The notes: a model not told the origin generated them from the letters alone. A stretch of 64,000 nt of DNA from Streptomyces sp. M41(2017) (GCF_002078175.1 NZ_MWFK01000003.1:62001-126000), one strand, 5' to 3'. Shown: positions 8,864 to 17,633, numbered from the stretch's first letter. Translations and numbers: made by a program.

Positions 8864-10582
8864 ATGGCCACTCCCCTGCTGTTCAACCCGCGCACCTACG
8901 ACCCGACGCACTTCGACGCCGAGACGCGCAGGCTGCTGCGCGCCACCGTCGACTGGTTCGAGGACCGCGGCAAGCGCCGTCTGATCGAGGACTACCGCAC
9001 GCGGGCCTGGCTCGGTGACTTCCTCGCCTTCGCCGCCAAGGAGCGCCTGTTCGCCACGTTCCTCACCCCGGCTTCCGCCGGCGAAGGGGCGGAGCAGCGC
9101 TGGGACACCGCCCGGATCGCCGCCCTGAACGAGATCCTCGGGTTCTACGGCCTCGACTACTGGTACGCCTGGCAGGTGACCATCCTCGGTCTCGGTCCGG
9201 TCTGGCAGAGCGAGAACGGCGCCGCACGCAGCCGGGCCGCGGACCTGCTGTCCCAGGGCGAGGTCTTCGCTTTCGGTCTGTCCGAGAAGAGCCACGGCGC
9301 CGACATCTACTCCACCGACATGCTGCTGGAGCCCGACGGCGACGGCGGCTTCCGGGCCGACGGGTCCAAGTACTACATCGGCAACGGCAACGCGGCCGGT
9401 CTCGTCTCCGTGTTCGGCCGCCGCACCGACGTCGAGGGCCCGGACGGATACATCTTCTTCGCCGCCGACAGCCGCCACTCGGCGTACCACCTGGTGAAGA
9501 ACGTCGTCGACTCCTCCAAGTACGTCAGCGAGTTCCGCCTGGAGGGCTACCCGGTCGCCCCCGAGGACGTCCTGCACACCGGGCGCGCCGCCTTCGACGC
9601 GGCCCTCAACACGGTCAACGTCGGCAAGTTCAACCTCTGCACCGCCTCGATCGGCATCTGCGAGCACGCGATGTACGAGGCCGTCACCCATGCCCAGAAC
9701 CGGATCCTCTACGGCCGCCCGGTCTCCGCTTTCCCGCACGTACGCCGGGAGTTGACCGACGCCTTCGTGCGGCTCGTCGGCATGAAGCTGTTCAGTGACC
9801 GTGCCGTCGACTACTTCCGTTCGGCCGGTCCCGAGGACCGCCGTTATCTGCTCTTCAACCCGATGACCAAGATGAAGGTGACCACGGAGGGGGAAAAGGT
9901 CATCGACCTGATGTGGGACGTCATCGCGGCGAAGGGGTTCGAGAAGGACAACTACTTCTCCCAGGCCGCCGTCGAGATCCGTGGCCTGCCCAAGCTCGAG
10001 GGCACGGTCCACGTGAACCTCGCGCTGATCCTCAAGTTCATGCGCAACCACCTGCTGGACCCGGTCGAGCACGCGGTCGTGCCGACCCGACTCGACGCGG
10101 CCGACGACGACTTCCTCTTCCGCCAGGGGCCGGCTCGCGGTCTGGGGTCCGTACGTTTCCACGACTGGCGCCCCGCCTACGACGCGTACGCCGAGGTTCC
10201 GAATGTCGCCCGCTTCCGCGAACAGGCCGACGCCCTGTGCGAGTTCGTCACCAGCGTCGCCCCCGACGAGAAGCAGAGCCGCGACCTCGACTTCCTCCTG
10301 TCCGTGGGGCAGCTGTTCGCGTTGGTGGTACACGGGCAGCTGATTCTGGAGCAGGCACGCCTGACGGACCTGGACGCGTCCGTCCTCGACGAGCTGTTCT
10401 CCGTGCTGGTCCGGGACTTCTCCGGCCACTGCGTCGAACTGCACGGCAAGGACTCCGCGACCGAGCGGCAGCAGGCCTGGGCACTGGCCGCCGTCCGACG
10501 TCCCGTCGTGGACGAAGCGCGTTCGGCGCGGGTCTGGCAGCGCGTCGAGGATCTGTCCGGCGCTTACGAGATGGCCGAGTAG
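8864..10582 (+). CDS. Acyl-CoA dehydrogenase family flavoprotein
   Basis: This 572-residue protein of the acyl-CoA dehydrogenase superfamily has an N-terminal helical domain, a middle beta domain with FGLSEKSHGADIYST and SKYYIGNGNAAG, and a C-terminal four-helix FAD domain. The C-terminal extension makes it longer than the common ~380-residue enzymes. It probably oxidises a CoA- or carrier-bound acyl group; the substrate is not evident. The ATG at 8864 follows CCGGAAGG. It is downstream of the PadR gene, and a strong terminator follows. Confidence 0.85.
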   Translation: MATPLLFNPRTYDPTHFDAETRRLLRATVDWFEDRGKRRLIEDYRTRAWLGDFLAFAAKERLFATFLTPASAGEGAEQRWDTARIAALNEILGFYGLDYWYAWQVTILGLGPVWQSENGAARSRAADLLSQGEVFAFGLSEKSHGADIYSTDMLLEPDGDGGFRADGSKYYIGNGNAAGLVSVFGRRTDVEGPDGYIFFAADSRHSAYHLVKNVVDSSKYVSEFRLEGYPVAPEDVLHTGRAAFDAALNTVNVGKFNLCTASIGICEHAMYEAVTHAQNRILYGRPVSAFPHVRRELTDAFVRLVGMKLFSDRAVDYFRSAGPEDRRYLLFNPMTKMKVTTEGEKVIDLMWDVIAAKGFEKDNYFSQAAVEIRGLPKLEGTVHVNLALILKFMRNHLLDPVEHAVVPTRLDAADDDFLFRQGPARGLGSVRFHDWRPAYDAYAEVPNVARFREQADALCEFVTSVAPDEKQSRDLDFLLSVGQLFALVVHGQLILEQARLTDLDASVLDELFSVLVRDFSGHCVELHGKDSATERQQAWALAAVRRPVVDEARSARVWQRVEDLSGAYEMAE

Positions 10583-10598
10583 CACGGCAGCCACGAGA

Positions 10599-10639
10599 CC
10601 GTGGGCAACAGCAGCTCGTACGGGGGCTGTTGCCCACGG
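10599..10639. terminator. Bidirectional hairpin terminator
   Basis: A perfect 14-bp stem (CCGTGGGCAACAGC and complement) with a 13-nt loop lies between the convergent acyl-CoA dehydrogenase and Clp-N genes, 17 bp after the dehydrogenase stop. Confidence 0.85.
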
Positions 10640-10736
10640 CTCGTTCACCGACGGGAGCGGCATCGCGCCCACGGGCCATGCGGTCGGGCCATGAGGCACG
10701 GGGCCCGCACGCCCGGCTGTCGGACCGGAGCGGATG

Positions 10737-11441
10737 TCAGTGCAGGCCGCCCGCAGCGGACCGTTCGGCGACCTCCGCCTCGACCGTCTCTCGCAGCTCG
10801 TCCGGCGTGAAGCCGAGAGAGCGCAGGATGCGCGCCGCTGGACTGTCCTCGGTACGGATGAGGCCCAGCAGCGCGTGCTCCGTGCCGACCCAGTCGTGGC
10901 CGAGATCGGCCGACGCACGGCGCGCCTCCTCGATGGCCCCTTTGCTCTCCGGCCGGAACGCGATGTGACCCCGCAGCGCCTTCTCGCCGACCGGCGGCAT
11001 CGCTTCGGCGACGGCGTCGCGCACACGTTGCTCTGATCCCGCCTTCGCGATGAGCAGCCCGTAGGCCAGACCTCGGGGTTCGCCGAGCAGTCCGAGCAGG
11101 AGGTGTTCGGTGCCGATGAAGTCGTGCTTGTACGTCCTGGCGGCTTCCTGTGCGAGCACGATGCTGTGCCGGTTCAGGTTGGTGTACCGCTCGAAGGGGC
11201 CGGGGGCGTGGCGCTGCTGGGCGGCCTGCTTGGACACTCCGATGGCGTCGCCGATCTCGGTCCATGACGCACCGGTCTGCTTGGCCTTGTTGACGTAGTG
11301 GTCGATGAGCTGGTCGCCGAGGTCGGACAGGGTCTGGGCCCGCAGGCGCGCCTCACTGACGCGGGCCAGCTGGTCTGCCTCGGGAAGTTCCTGGTCGAGT
11401 CGAGCGATCAGGTCGGCGAGACTGATGTCGAGTGGACTCAT
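10737..11441 (-). CDS. HTH plus Clp N-terminal domain regulator
   Basis: This 234-residue protein joins a helix-turn-helix (about 58-78, SWTEIGDAIGVSKQAAQQR, like sigma region 4) to two Clp-N repeats (about 90-150 and 160-225). Each repeat carries the GTEHLLLGLL or GTEHALLGLI core. Clp-N domains in ClpA/C bind adaptors and substrates, but there is no AAA+ ATPase here, so it looks like a DNA-binding protein that senses Clp substrates or adaptors. A regulator role is inferred. Immediately upstream are doubled palindromes that overlap its own promoter. There is no Shine-Dalgarno sequence, and a -10 hexamer ends 6 nt before the ATG, implying a leaderless transcript. Confidence 0.82.
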   Translation of the reverse strand: MSPLDISLADLIARLDQELPEADQLARVSEARLRAQTLSDLGDQLIDHYVNKAKQTGASWTEIGDAIGVSKQAAQQRHAPGPFERYTNLNRHSIVLAQEAARTYKHDFIGTEHLLLGLLGEPRGLAYGLLIAKAGSEQRVRDAVAEAMPPVGEKALRGHIAFRPESKGAIEEARRASADLGHDWVGTEHALLGLIRTEDSPAARILRSLGFTPDELRETVEAEVAERSAAGGLH

Positions 11442-11442
11442 G

Positions 11443-11489
11443 CGTCAACCCTAGATTGACGCCCCCCCATCGTCAATCTGCAATTGACG
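11443..11489 (-). promoter_or_regulatory. Doubled operator overlapping a leaderless promoter
   Basis: Two copies of CGTCAAY-N5-ATTGACG lie at 11443-11461 and 11471-11489, exactly 28 bp apart. On the minus strand one arm supplies a -35 TTGACG, followed by a 17-bp spacer and a -10 TAGGGT that ends 6 nt before the ATG at 11441. The promoter is thus embedded in the dyads, the layout expected of autorepression by the adjacent HTH/Clp-N protein. Confidence 0.75.
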
Positions 11490-11828
11490 ATGTCTCCGGG
11501 TTTCCTGACGATGGCTCCGGGTTCCCCTTCCTGAGGCGTGCGCAGTGGGCCGGTGCGACTGGCGTCGGTCTCGACCGGCCGCCCCAGGGCCAAGTGCGCT
11601 GTACCGCCCGGACGTTACGTGCGGATGAGGGACGACGCCTCCCTCTCGGATCGTCGCTCGCCTCGAACACAGCGGGCCCTGCCGGTAAAATTGCCAGTTC
11701 ACGGGCCTGCTGGGGTAGCGCTGCCGGTGGACGTCCGGCGCCCCTCCCCACGGGACCGGTGACACACCGGACCGGGTTCTCCCGTCCCGGACACCTGAGG
11801 CAGTCCGCGATCCGTCCAGGGAGTCGTC
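11490..11828. other. Intergenic region between the Clp-N regulator and the cupin gene
   Basis: No gene is supported. A further CTGACGAT at about 11515 is a weak relative of the ATTGACGA half-sites. The cupin promoter should lie within this region, and a CAGGGAG ribosome-binding site is present at its end. Confidence 0.5.
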
Positions 11829-12302
11829 ATGGAAGCCAGGACCACAGCGCTGGTCGTGCAACCCGGCGAGGCGGCCGGCGCTTCGCTGTCCGACGGCGCG
11901 TTCGAACTGCTCGCCGACGGGGGCGCGGTCAGCGCCAGCAGACTCAGCCTGACGACCGGCGCCGACGGCGCGCCCCCGCACCGCCATCTCCTCTCGCACG
12001 AGGTCTTCTACGTGCTGGGCGGAACGATGCTCTTCCGCCTGGGCGACGATCTCACGACGGTGGGCAAGGGCGGGCTGGTCGTCGTACCTCCGGGGCTGCT
12101 CCACGTCTTCGGAGCCGCGGGCGGCGAGGTCGCCGACGTGTTCGTCGTGCTCAGCCCCGGCATCGAGCGCTTCGGCTATTTCGAACAGCTGGCCGCGATC
12201 AGCCGCGGTGAAGCGGAGTTCGACTCGCTCGTCCCCGAGCAGGACCGCTACGACGTGCACTTCGTCGATCTCCCGGACTGGCGGTCGGCACCCTCGCGAT
12301 AG
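11829..12302 (+). CDS. Cupin domain protein
   Basis: This 157-residue single-cupin protein carries metal-binding motif 1 around residues 51-75 (PPHRHLLSHEVFYVLGG) and motif 2 around PPGLLHVF. Cupins include small dioxygenases, isomerases and sensors; which applies here cannot be told. The start at 11829 has CAGGGAG 8 nt upstream. It is monocistronic, and its 3' neighbour is a decayed permease fragment on the other strand. Confidence 0.82.
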   Translation: MEARTTALVVQPGEAAGASLSDGAFELLADGGAVSASRLSLTTGADGAPPHRHLLSHEVFYVLGGTMLFRLGDDLTTVGKGGLVVVPPGLLHVFGAAGGEVADVFVVLSPGIERFGYFEQLAAISRGEAEFDSLVPEQDRYDVHFVDLPDWRSAPSR

Positions 12303-12560
12303 CCGCGGTCCCCGCCCCCTCGTCGCCCCCTCGGAGACCGCGCAGAGACAGCCCCAGGAGGATCGCTGCGTACGCACCCAGTACGGCGACGCCGGCGCAC
12401 CACGGAAGCGGGAAGTATCCGGCCGAGGGTGCGTAGAAGGCGGTGACCTGCGCGTAGGCGACGACGGTCTGCTGCGTGGCGAACCGGCAGCCGGGGTGAC
12501 GCGGAGCAGCCACTGGGACAGGCCGTCCGGAAGCAGGGGGAAGGATGGAAGATCGGTCAA
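12303..12560 (-). pseudogene. Remnant of an ABC-2 type permease (C-terminal end)
   Basis: Two minus-strand frames join into the familiar C-terminus of a Streptomyces ABC transporter permease. First comes LPDGLSQWLLRVTPAAG, then, after a one-base loss near 12487, FATQQTVVAYAQVTAFY followed by a hydrophobic helix (PLPWCAGVAVLGAYAAILL). Only about 80 codons remain; the rest of the permease and its ATPase partner are absent. The frameshift and missing 5' part mark it as a pseudogene. Family assignment is from memory of the conserved VTPAAGFA-QQ motif. Confidence 0.6.
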
Positions 12561-12624
12561 GGACTCGCTCGCTACGCCCTGGGGCCGATACGGGGGCTCG
12601 CCGGTGTCGTGTGATGCTGACGTG

Positions 12625-13125
12625 ATGACGGAACAAGGCGGGGTCGTTGTCGTCCCCTGGGCGGGGCGGAGACTCTCCGCGCGGGAGCAGCTGGCCGGTC
12701 TGCTGGCCGCGTACCACCTGGCGACGGAGGCCGAGAAGGGCGAGGCCGTCACCGACGTGGTCGAGTTGCCGGACCGCTATCGGGCGGAGATCTCGGACCC
12801 GGGGGCGGCGTTCGCCGAGGATGTCGTGCTGCTGGCCCTCGTCGGCGACACGGCCGTGGGCTGCCTGGTGATGACCGCTCCGGCCGACGGGCGGTCGGAG
12901 GTCAAGCGCCTCTGGACGGATCCGTCCGTCCGGGGCCAGGGCATCGCCTCCGCCCTTCTTGGTGCCGCGTTCGAGCAGGCCGCGGAGAGCGGCGTGAAGA
13001 CCGTGCGGCTGTCCGTGTGGAACTGGCGGACCGGGGCCATCGCCCTGTACGAGCGGCTCGGCTTCGCCGTTGTCGCATCATGGGACGCACGGGATCGACT
13101 GGTGTGCATGCAGCGCGCCGTGTGA
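12625..13125 (+). CDS. GNAT family N-acetyltransferase
   Basis: This 166-residue acetyltransferase has acetyl-CoA-binding motif A (VRGQGIASALLGAAFEQA) at about 95-112 and a C-terminal NWRTGAIALYERLGF element. The substrate is unknown. The ATG at 12625 gives a normal GNAT N-terminus; upstream extension would overlap the permease remnant. No clear Shine-Dalgarno sequence is present, and a GATGCT hexamer 6 nt upstream may be a -10 box. Confidence 0.83.
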   Translation: MTEQGGVVVVPWAGRRLSAREQLAGLLAAYHLATEAEKGEAVTDVVELPDRYRAEISDPGAAFAEDVVLLALVGDTAVGCLVMTAPADGRSEVKRLWTDPSVRGQGIASALLGAAFEQAAESGVKTVRLSVWNWRTGAIALYERLGFAVVASWDARDRLVCMQRAV

Positions 13126-13324
13126 GTGGCGGCCGCCATGGGGCGACGGCCGCCCCGGGCGGGGGTGTGCCCGCGGCAGCCTCAGCGTCCTGACCAGCGA
13201 CGGTCTCTTCCTCGGTGACGCGCGTCCTCGGCCGTGCCGCCGCTCCGGGAACCGCCACGCGGTCACCAGGTCCTCGGCAGTCCCTGCTCAGGGAACCCGG
13301 CGGGCCCCGTCCGCGGAGTCCTGA

Positions 13325-13792
13325 TCAGTTGAGAATCGCGAAGGAGTGGTCGGCGGGGTCGACCAGCGCACGCAGGTGAGCTCCGACGTGCAGGTCGGTG
13401 CCACCCGCACGGCTCTGGGTCACCTCGAACGGGACGAGGCCGCTGCCGCTGAGCCTCATGACGACCTCGTAGACGTGGCCCTCGTCCGACGAGACGAGGG
13501 TGAGGGCGATGATTTCCGCCGTCGCCCGGATTCCGACCGACTCGAGGCGTCGGGTCGCCGCGCGGTTGCGGCCCGCCAGACGCCACACCGCGACGCCGGC
13601 CGGAATGCCCACGGCCGCGGCGAGGGCACCGACCAGCAGAGCGACCCAGGAGTGCGTGAGGGAGGAGGCCGCGATGGCCAGGACGACTGGTCCGCAGAGG
13701 AGTATCAGAGCGGCCAGGCCCTTCATCAGCGCGGCACCGACCCCGTTGAGGGTCGACACCTGGATCGGTTCTGCGCGTCTGCTGGTGACCAT
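13325..13792 (-). CDS. Two-helix membrane protein, function unknown
   Basis: This 155-residue protein has two adjacent membrane helices (about 24-43 and 48-70) followed by a soluble beta-rich domain with VYEVVMRLSGSGLVPFEV. The layout resembles the DUF3592 type of small Streptomyces membrane proteins, but the match is not certain. It lies alone between the GNAT and monooxygenase genes. Confidence 0.65.
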   Translation of the reverse strand: MVTSRRAEPIQVSTLNGVGAALMKGLAALILLCGPVVLAIAASSLTHSWVALLVGALAAAVGIPAGVAVWRLAGRNRAATRRLESVGIRATAEIIALTLVSSDEGHVYEVVMRLSGSGLVPFEVTQSRAGGTDLHVGAHLRALVDPADHSFAILN

Positions 13793-14032
13793 CTTCGTAA
13801 ATTAGCCGTGGGGCCTGGCCGGAGGCCACCGCACAAAGGCACCCGGGGATGCGCCGATCGGGTAAGCCACCTCGGGGACGGCGTCCGGGCGGGACGGCGA
13901 CGTCGCCGAAACGGGCGCGGAAGGACCGGAGAGAGTGGGCTCGGCGGGCTTCGGTAAAGAGCGTGATCCCTTATGGATCCCGTTCGGAAAAGACGCTGGA
14001 TCGTCCCGCGCGTCCCGCCCTACGGTTACGTC

Positions 14033-14386
14033 ATGAGCGATCCATCGCATGCGCCTGTCACGCCCGTCGAAGCATACGAACCTCCCTACTACGTGGCTGT
14101 CTTCAGCACGGTTCGAACGCAGGACCAGAGCGGCTACAGCGAGACGAACGTCCGCATGGAAGAGCTGGTGAAAAACATCCCGGGGTACCTGGGGATGGAC
14201 CACGCGCAGACTCCGGGCGGCCTGGGGATCACCGTCGGGTATTTCCGTGACGCGGAAGCTCTCACGGAATGGCGATCCCACGCCGAGCACCGCGCCGCCC
14301 AGAAGCGTGGACGAGCCGAGTGGTACGAGAACTACACCTTGCATGTGGCGAAGGTGGAGCGGAGCCACGGGTTCTCGCGAACGTAG
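14033..14386 (+). CDS. Antibiotic biosynthesis monooxygenase (ABM) domain protein
   Basis: This 117-residue ferredoxin-like ABM/heme-monooxygenase fold protein contains YYVAVFSTVRTQ, ENVxxIPGYLGMDHA-like and YFRDAEALTEWRSHAEHRAAQ elements. Members oxidise quinones, heme or polyketides with or without cofactor; the substrate is unknown. The ATG at 14033 is preferred over an upstream in-frame ATG because a TACGGT hexamer ends 6 nt before it, suggesting a leaderless start. It converges on the DUF1152 gene. Confidence 0.82.
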   Translation: MSDPSHAPVTPVEAYEPPYYVAVFSTVRTQDQSGYSETNVRMEELVKNIPGYLGMDHAQTPGGLGITVGYFRDAEALTEWRSHAEHRAAQKRGRAEWYENYTLHVAKVERSHGFSRT

Positions 14387-14443
14387 GTCTCGCCGAGCCA
14401 CTCCGTCGCCCGGTGCGGGCGGATCACCCGGGCTCCCTGCTCT

Positions 14444-15403
14444 TCAGTGCGGGAAGGCACGGGGTGGGCGCGTCACCAGGGATTCACGGAACTCGGCGAT
14501 GCGCGAGTGGACTTGGCGCATGAGATGAGTGTCCTCGATCCGGTCGAGGTACAGGCAGCGTGCTGCCAGACCCGGGAGGTCGAAGGCGAAGTAGAGGGAC
14601 ATCAAGGGGTTCACGAACAACTCGCTGCCCCGGGTGCGTTCGGTGAACCGGACGTCACCGAACGAGCCGCGCACGGCCGCCGCGATGGATCCGTTGACGA
14701 TGCTGGGGTGGTCCGGGGTGTGCTGCTGAGCGTGCGTCACCGCGTCGAGGTAGAGCGCGCCCTCGCGGGTGGCACGAGGTATGGAGAACGCACCGAGGTA
14801 CGCGCCGTCGCGTTCCAGCGCGGCGATGTTCTCCAACACCTGTGCGTGGTTGACGCCGTGGTACGCATCGACGCCGAATCCGACCGACACGACGAGGCGG
14901 GTGGCCACCTTGTCGAGGGCGGCCAGCGCGGCCACGCAGGCCAGGTCCTCCTCCGGCGTGCCGAGCCCGGCTTCGTCGCCGCGCATCAGGATGTCCGTCC
15001 CACCGTCGACCAGGACGACGGCATCGACACCGTGGAGTTCGATCAGTGCTTCATAGGCCGCGCGCAGCGGACGGACTCCGGTCTGAGGGAAGGCGTACAC
15101 GGTGGAGGGATAGCCGTGCTCATGCAGCCATTGAGCAAGGGTTCTCTCGGGGAAGTAGGTCTGATGCAACGATGACGTGGGGCCCACCGCTGCCACGTCG
15201 GGTGCGGCCCAATCGTCGATGGGGAGCCCCTCCAGTGCGCTGAAGGAGAGATTGGCGAGGTACACCTGCTTGCCCTGGTGCATGAGGGAGAGCGCCAGCG
15301 GCAGACCGGAGTAGATGTCGAAGCCGCCCCCCGCTCCCGCGACGAGGATCCGTTCGGCATCGGCGAGGCGGGCGAAGAGCGGGATGCAGTGGAGTGCCGT
15401 CAT
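14444..15403 (-). CDS. DUF1152 family protein
   Basis: This 319-residue member of the DUF1152 family has an N-terminal Rossmann-like loop VAGAGGGFDIYSG (about 22-34), the VDGGTDILMRGDE motif in the middle, and a conserved HGVNHAQVLENIAAL segment. Its biochemical role is unknown. The ATG at 15403 is chosen because GGAG lies 10 nt upstream; an alternative ATG at 15412 is too close to that site. It diverges from the methyltransferase gene at 15542 with only 138 bp between, so the two may share regulation. Confidence 0.83.
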   Translation of the reverse strand: MTALHCIPLFARLADAERILVAGAGGGFDIYSGLPLALSLMHQGKQVYLANLSFSALEGLPIDDWAAPDVAAVGPTSSLHQTYFPERTLAQWLHEHGYPSTVYAFPQTGVRPLRAAYEALIELHGVDAVVLVDGGTDILMRGDEAGLGTPEEDLACVAALAALDKVATRLVVSVGFGVDAYHGVNHAQVLENIAALERDGAYLGAFSIPRATREGALYLDAVTHAQQHTPDHPSIVNGSIAAAVRGSFGDVRFTERTRGSELFVNPLMSLYFAFDLPGLAARCLYLDRIEDTHLMRQVHSRIAEFRESLVTRPPRAFPH

Positions 15404-15541
15404 GCCGATCATTCTCCAGGGCCGGTGGCGCCGAAGACGCCCGGACGGACGACCTGCAGCGTCCGTGCGCGTGGGCCCTCGAATCGGTCGGTCGGATAGG
15501 GTCGCGACAAGATCGACTTCGCTCAGACCGGGAGGGATTCC

Positions 15542-16357
15542 GTGTCGATGACGACGTTCGACGAGAGCGAGCGGCTGAAGTGGGCCGGCCAGGCTACCGC
15601 CTACGCCGGAGGCTTCGGCAAGTTGTGCGCCTACGCCGTACCGCACCTGCTCGATGCCGCCGAGGTCGGACCTGGCACGCGGATGCTGGATGTGGGGACG
15701 GGGCCGGGTACGGTGGCCGGCGCCGCGTGCGCAAGAGACGCGACGGTCACAGCCGTGGACGCGGAGCCGACCATGGTCGAGCTGGCGAAGCAGTCCGCGC
15801 CGGCGGCGGACGTACGCCTGGCCACGCTTCCTGAACTGCCTTTCGCCGACGCGGAGTTCGATGCCGTCGTCGCCAACTTCGTACTGAACCACGTGGGTCG
15901 GCCCAAGATCGCCCTGGCGGAACTCCGCCGCGTCGTGAAGCCCGACGGCCTGATCGCGTTGACGGTTTGGGCGATGCCGCCCGCTCCCGGCCAGGCGTTG
16001 ATCGGTCGTGCGATCCGGGCCGCGGGTGCTGTACGTCCGCCCGGCCTGCCTGCGGGGCTGGCACCCGAGGACGAGTTCACCCGGGACGAGAACGGCCTGA
16101 CGGAGCTGCTGGATTCGGCGGGCCTCCGCGACGCGACGTGCGAGACGCTGCGTTGGACTCACCGCGCGAGCGTCGATGAGTGGTGGAGCGGGCCGGCGAG
16201 CGGTGTCGCGTCCGCCGGTCTGATGGTGAGGAGCCAGACCTCACGGGTCCGGGCCGAGATCAAGCGCCACTTCGACCTGTTCAGCGCGGAACTTGCGGAT
16301 GCCGACGGTGTGTTGTCGCTGCCGCACGCGGCGTTGCTCGCTCGGGCCCGCCGCTGA
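15542..16357 (+). CDS. Class I SAM-dependent methyltransferase
   Basis: This 271-residue Rossmann methyltransferase has SAM motif I (MLDVGTGPGTVAGAA, about 47-61), an acidic end of strand 2 (VTAVDAEPTMVELA), and a FDAVVANFVLNHV block. It resembles UbiE/Methyltransf_11 proteins. The substrate is unknown. The GTG at 15542 lies 5 nt after GGGAGGG; an ATG two codons later is equally possible. Confidence 0.85.
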   Translation: MSMTTFDESERLKWAGQATAYAGGFGKLCAYAVPHLLDAAEVGPGTRMLDVGTGPGTVAGAACARDATVTAVDAEPTMVELAKQSAPAADVRLATLPELPFADAEFDAVVANFVLNHVGRPKIALAELRRVVKPDGLIALTVWAMPPAPGQALIGRAIRAAGAVRPPGLPAGLAPEDEFTRDENGLTELLDSAGLRDATCETLRWTHRASVDEWWSGPASGVASAGLMVRSQTSRVRAEIKRHFDLFSAELADADGVLSLPHAALLARARR

Positions 16358-16517
16358 GCGGTCGTCCGTGTTCCGGGTCGGCCGACTGCCCGCCGGTCAC
16401 ACAAGGCGATGAGCCGCCGATGACGCCACCTGTGTGATGTGCGGTCGCTGCCGCAACCGAACCGGCTCCAGGAGTGGTCTGCAGCGGTAGTCCGCAACGC
16501 ACAGTGAGGAGAGCATC

Positions 16518-16835
16518 ATGGCTCATTGGAGCAACGAGACCCTGGGTTCCTGCGCCTTCGGTGCACACGAGACCGCACTTCCGCCGGAGAACTCCTGGCC
16601 GGGCGCTGTCCAGTCCGGCCATGACGCCGACGTCTTCCTACCCCCGCCCAATCCCGCGCACCGGCTCCGCTACACCCTCGACCCGCAGGACCAGCGGCGA
16701 CTGGCCCTGCACGCGGCACTCACCGCGGCGGGTATCCCGCCCATGCCCGAAGACCGTGCCGCCATCGATCAGATCAGCGCCCTGCCGCCGGCCGTCAACA
16801 CCGTCCTGCAGCGCTGGCTGCATCACGCCCTGTAG
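16518..16835 (+). CDS. Small conserved-type hypothetical protein
   Basis: This 105-residue protein has no recognised domain. It has a Trp- and Gly-containing N-terminus (MAHWSNETLGSCAFG), a Pro-rich centre, and a helical C-terminal half (DPQDQRRLALHAALTAAGI). Codon bias is fully typical of the genome, and GTGAGGAGAGC precedes the ATG. It lies between a methyltransferase gene and a maltokinase-cap gene. No function is proposed. Confidence 0.6.
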   Translation: MAHWSNETLGSCAFGAHETALPPENSWPGAVQSGHDADVFLPPPNPAHRLRYTLDPQDQRRLALHAALTAAGIPPMPEDRAAIDQISALPPAVNTVLQRWLHHAL

Positions 16836-17021
16836 GCCCTGCGAGATGAAGGCGCACGGCTGCCACTCTGTCGGCGGGCGTTGCGTCCGGCGGGGCGGAT
16901 CCGGCTCAATGACCGGTCCCAGCAGGCCACTCACACAGTCGGGAGTCACGGCCGCCTCCGATAGGTTCGATCCCGGCCCCGTCGGAGGACGGGTCCCGTA
17001 CCTACGCGTGAGGGAGCTCGC

Positions 17022-17633
17022 ATGGCCACCATTCACCGCACCACCTTGTCTCCCACCAAGCTGGAGCTGCTCACCGGCTGGCTTCCGAAGCAGAGCTGGT
17101 ATCAGGGAAGCGGGGCCTCGCCGGAACTGGTCAAGGCCGGCGGGTTCCGTCTGGACGATCCGGGAGGCGCGGTCGGGATCGAGTTCATGGTCGTGGTGGA
17201 CGCCGCGCCGCAGGACCCGGTGGCGTACCTGGTGCCGCTGAGCTACCGCGGTGAGCCCTTGGAGGGTGCCCCCGGAGAGTCGCTGATCGGCACTTCCGAG
17301 CATGGGGTGCTCGGTACCCGCTGGGTCTACGACGGTGTCCACGACCCGGTGGTGACGGCGCAGTTGCGTGCGCTGCTGCGCGGCGAGGCGGTGCCGCAGC
17401 AACAGAGTGAGAGCGACACCCCCGACCCGGCCGTCACCGTGTACGCGTCCGGCGCCGGCGACGACCTGGACGTCCACGTCAACCGTGTCCTGCAGCCGAT
17501 ACGGGCTGCGCAGACGCCGTCCAAGGGCGTTGTCGCCGGGTGGACCTGGTCGGACGGAACGGCGGCGCGAGGCGTCTTCGTGGGCGTCTCGCCGAGTACC
17601 GCGTCGGGAGCAGGCGCAGCGGGAATCCGCTGA
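17022..17633 (+). CDS. Stand-alone maltokinase N-terminal cap-like domain protein
   Basis: This 203-residue protein resembles the N-terminal cap domain of maltokinase (Pep2/Mak) and lacks the kinase domain. Relevant features are TTLSPTKLELLTGWLPKQSW at the start, PVAYLVPLSYRGEPL, and the HGVLGTRWVYDGVHDP block. Such cap-only proteins occur in Streptomyces away from trehalose genes; the role is unknown. A GAGGGAG site precedes the ATG. No trehalose or glucan gene is nearby. Confidence 0.75.
   Translation: MATIHRTTLSPTKLELLTGWLPKQSWYQGSGASPELVKAGGFRLDDPGGAVGIEFMVVVDAAPQDPVAYLVPLSYRGEPLEGAPGESLIGTSEHGVLGTRWVYDGVHDPVVTAQLRALLRGEAVPQQQSESDTPDPAVTVYASGAGDDLDVHVNRVLQPIRAAQTPSKGVVAGWTWSDGTAARGVFVGVSPSTASGAGAAGIR

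Noticed and set aside
8798..11026. Very long minus-strand open frame (742 codons) across the acyl-CoA dehydrogenase gene
   Set aside because: It is antisense to a clear gene; open frames of this type arise from the GC-rich codon pattern.
16397..16437. TCACACA ... TGTGTGA inverted repeat
   Set aside because: Only 7 bp with a 27-bp spacer upstream of a hypothetical gene; too weak to call an operator.
16965..16985. GGTTCGATCC similar to a tRNA T-loop
   Set aside because: The flanking bases cannot form a T stem or acceptor stem, so it is not a tRNA.
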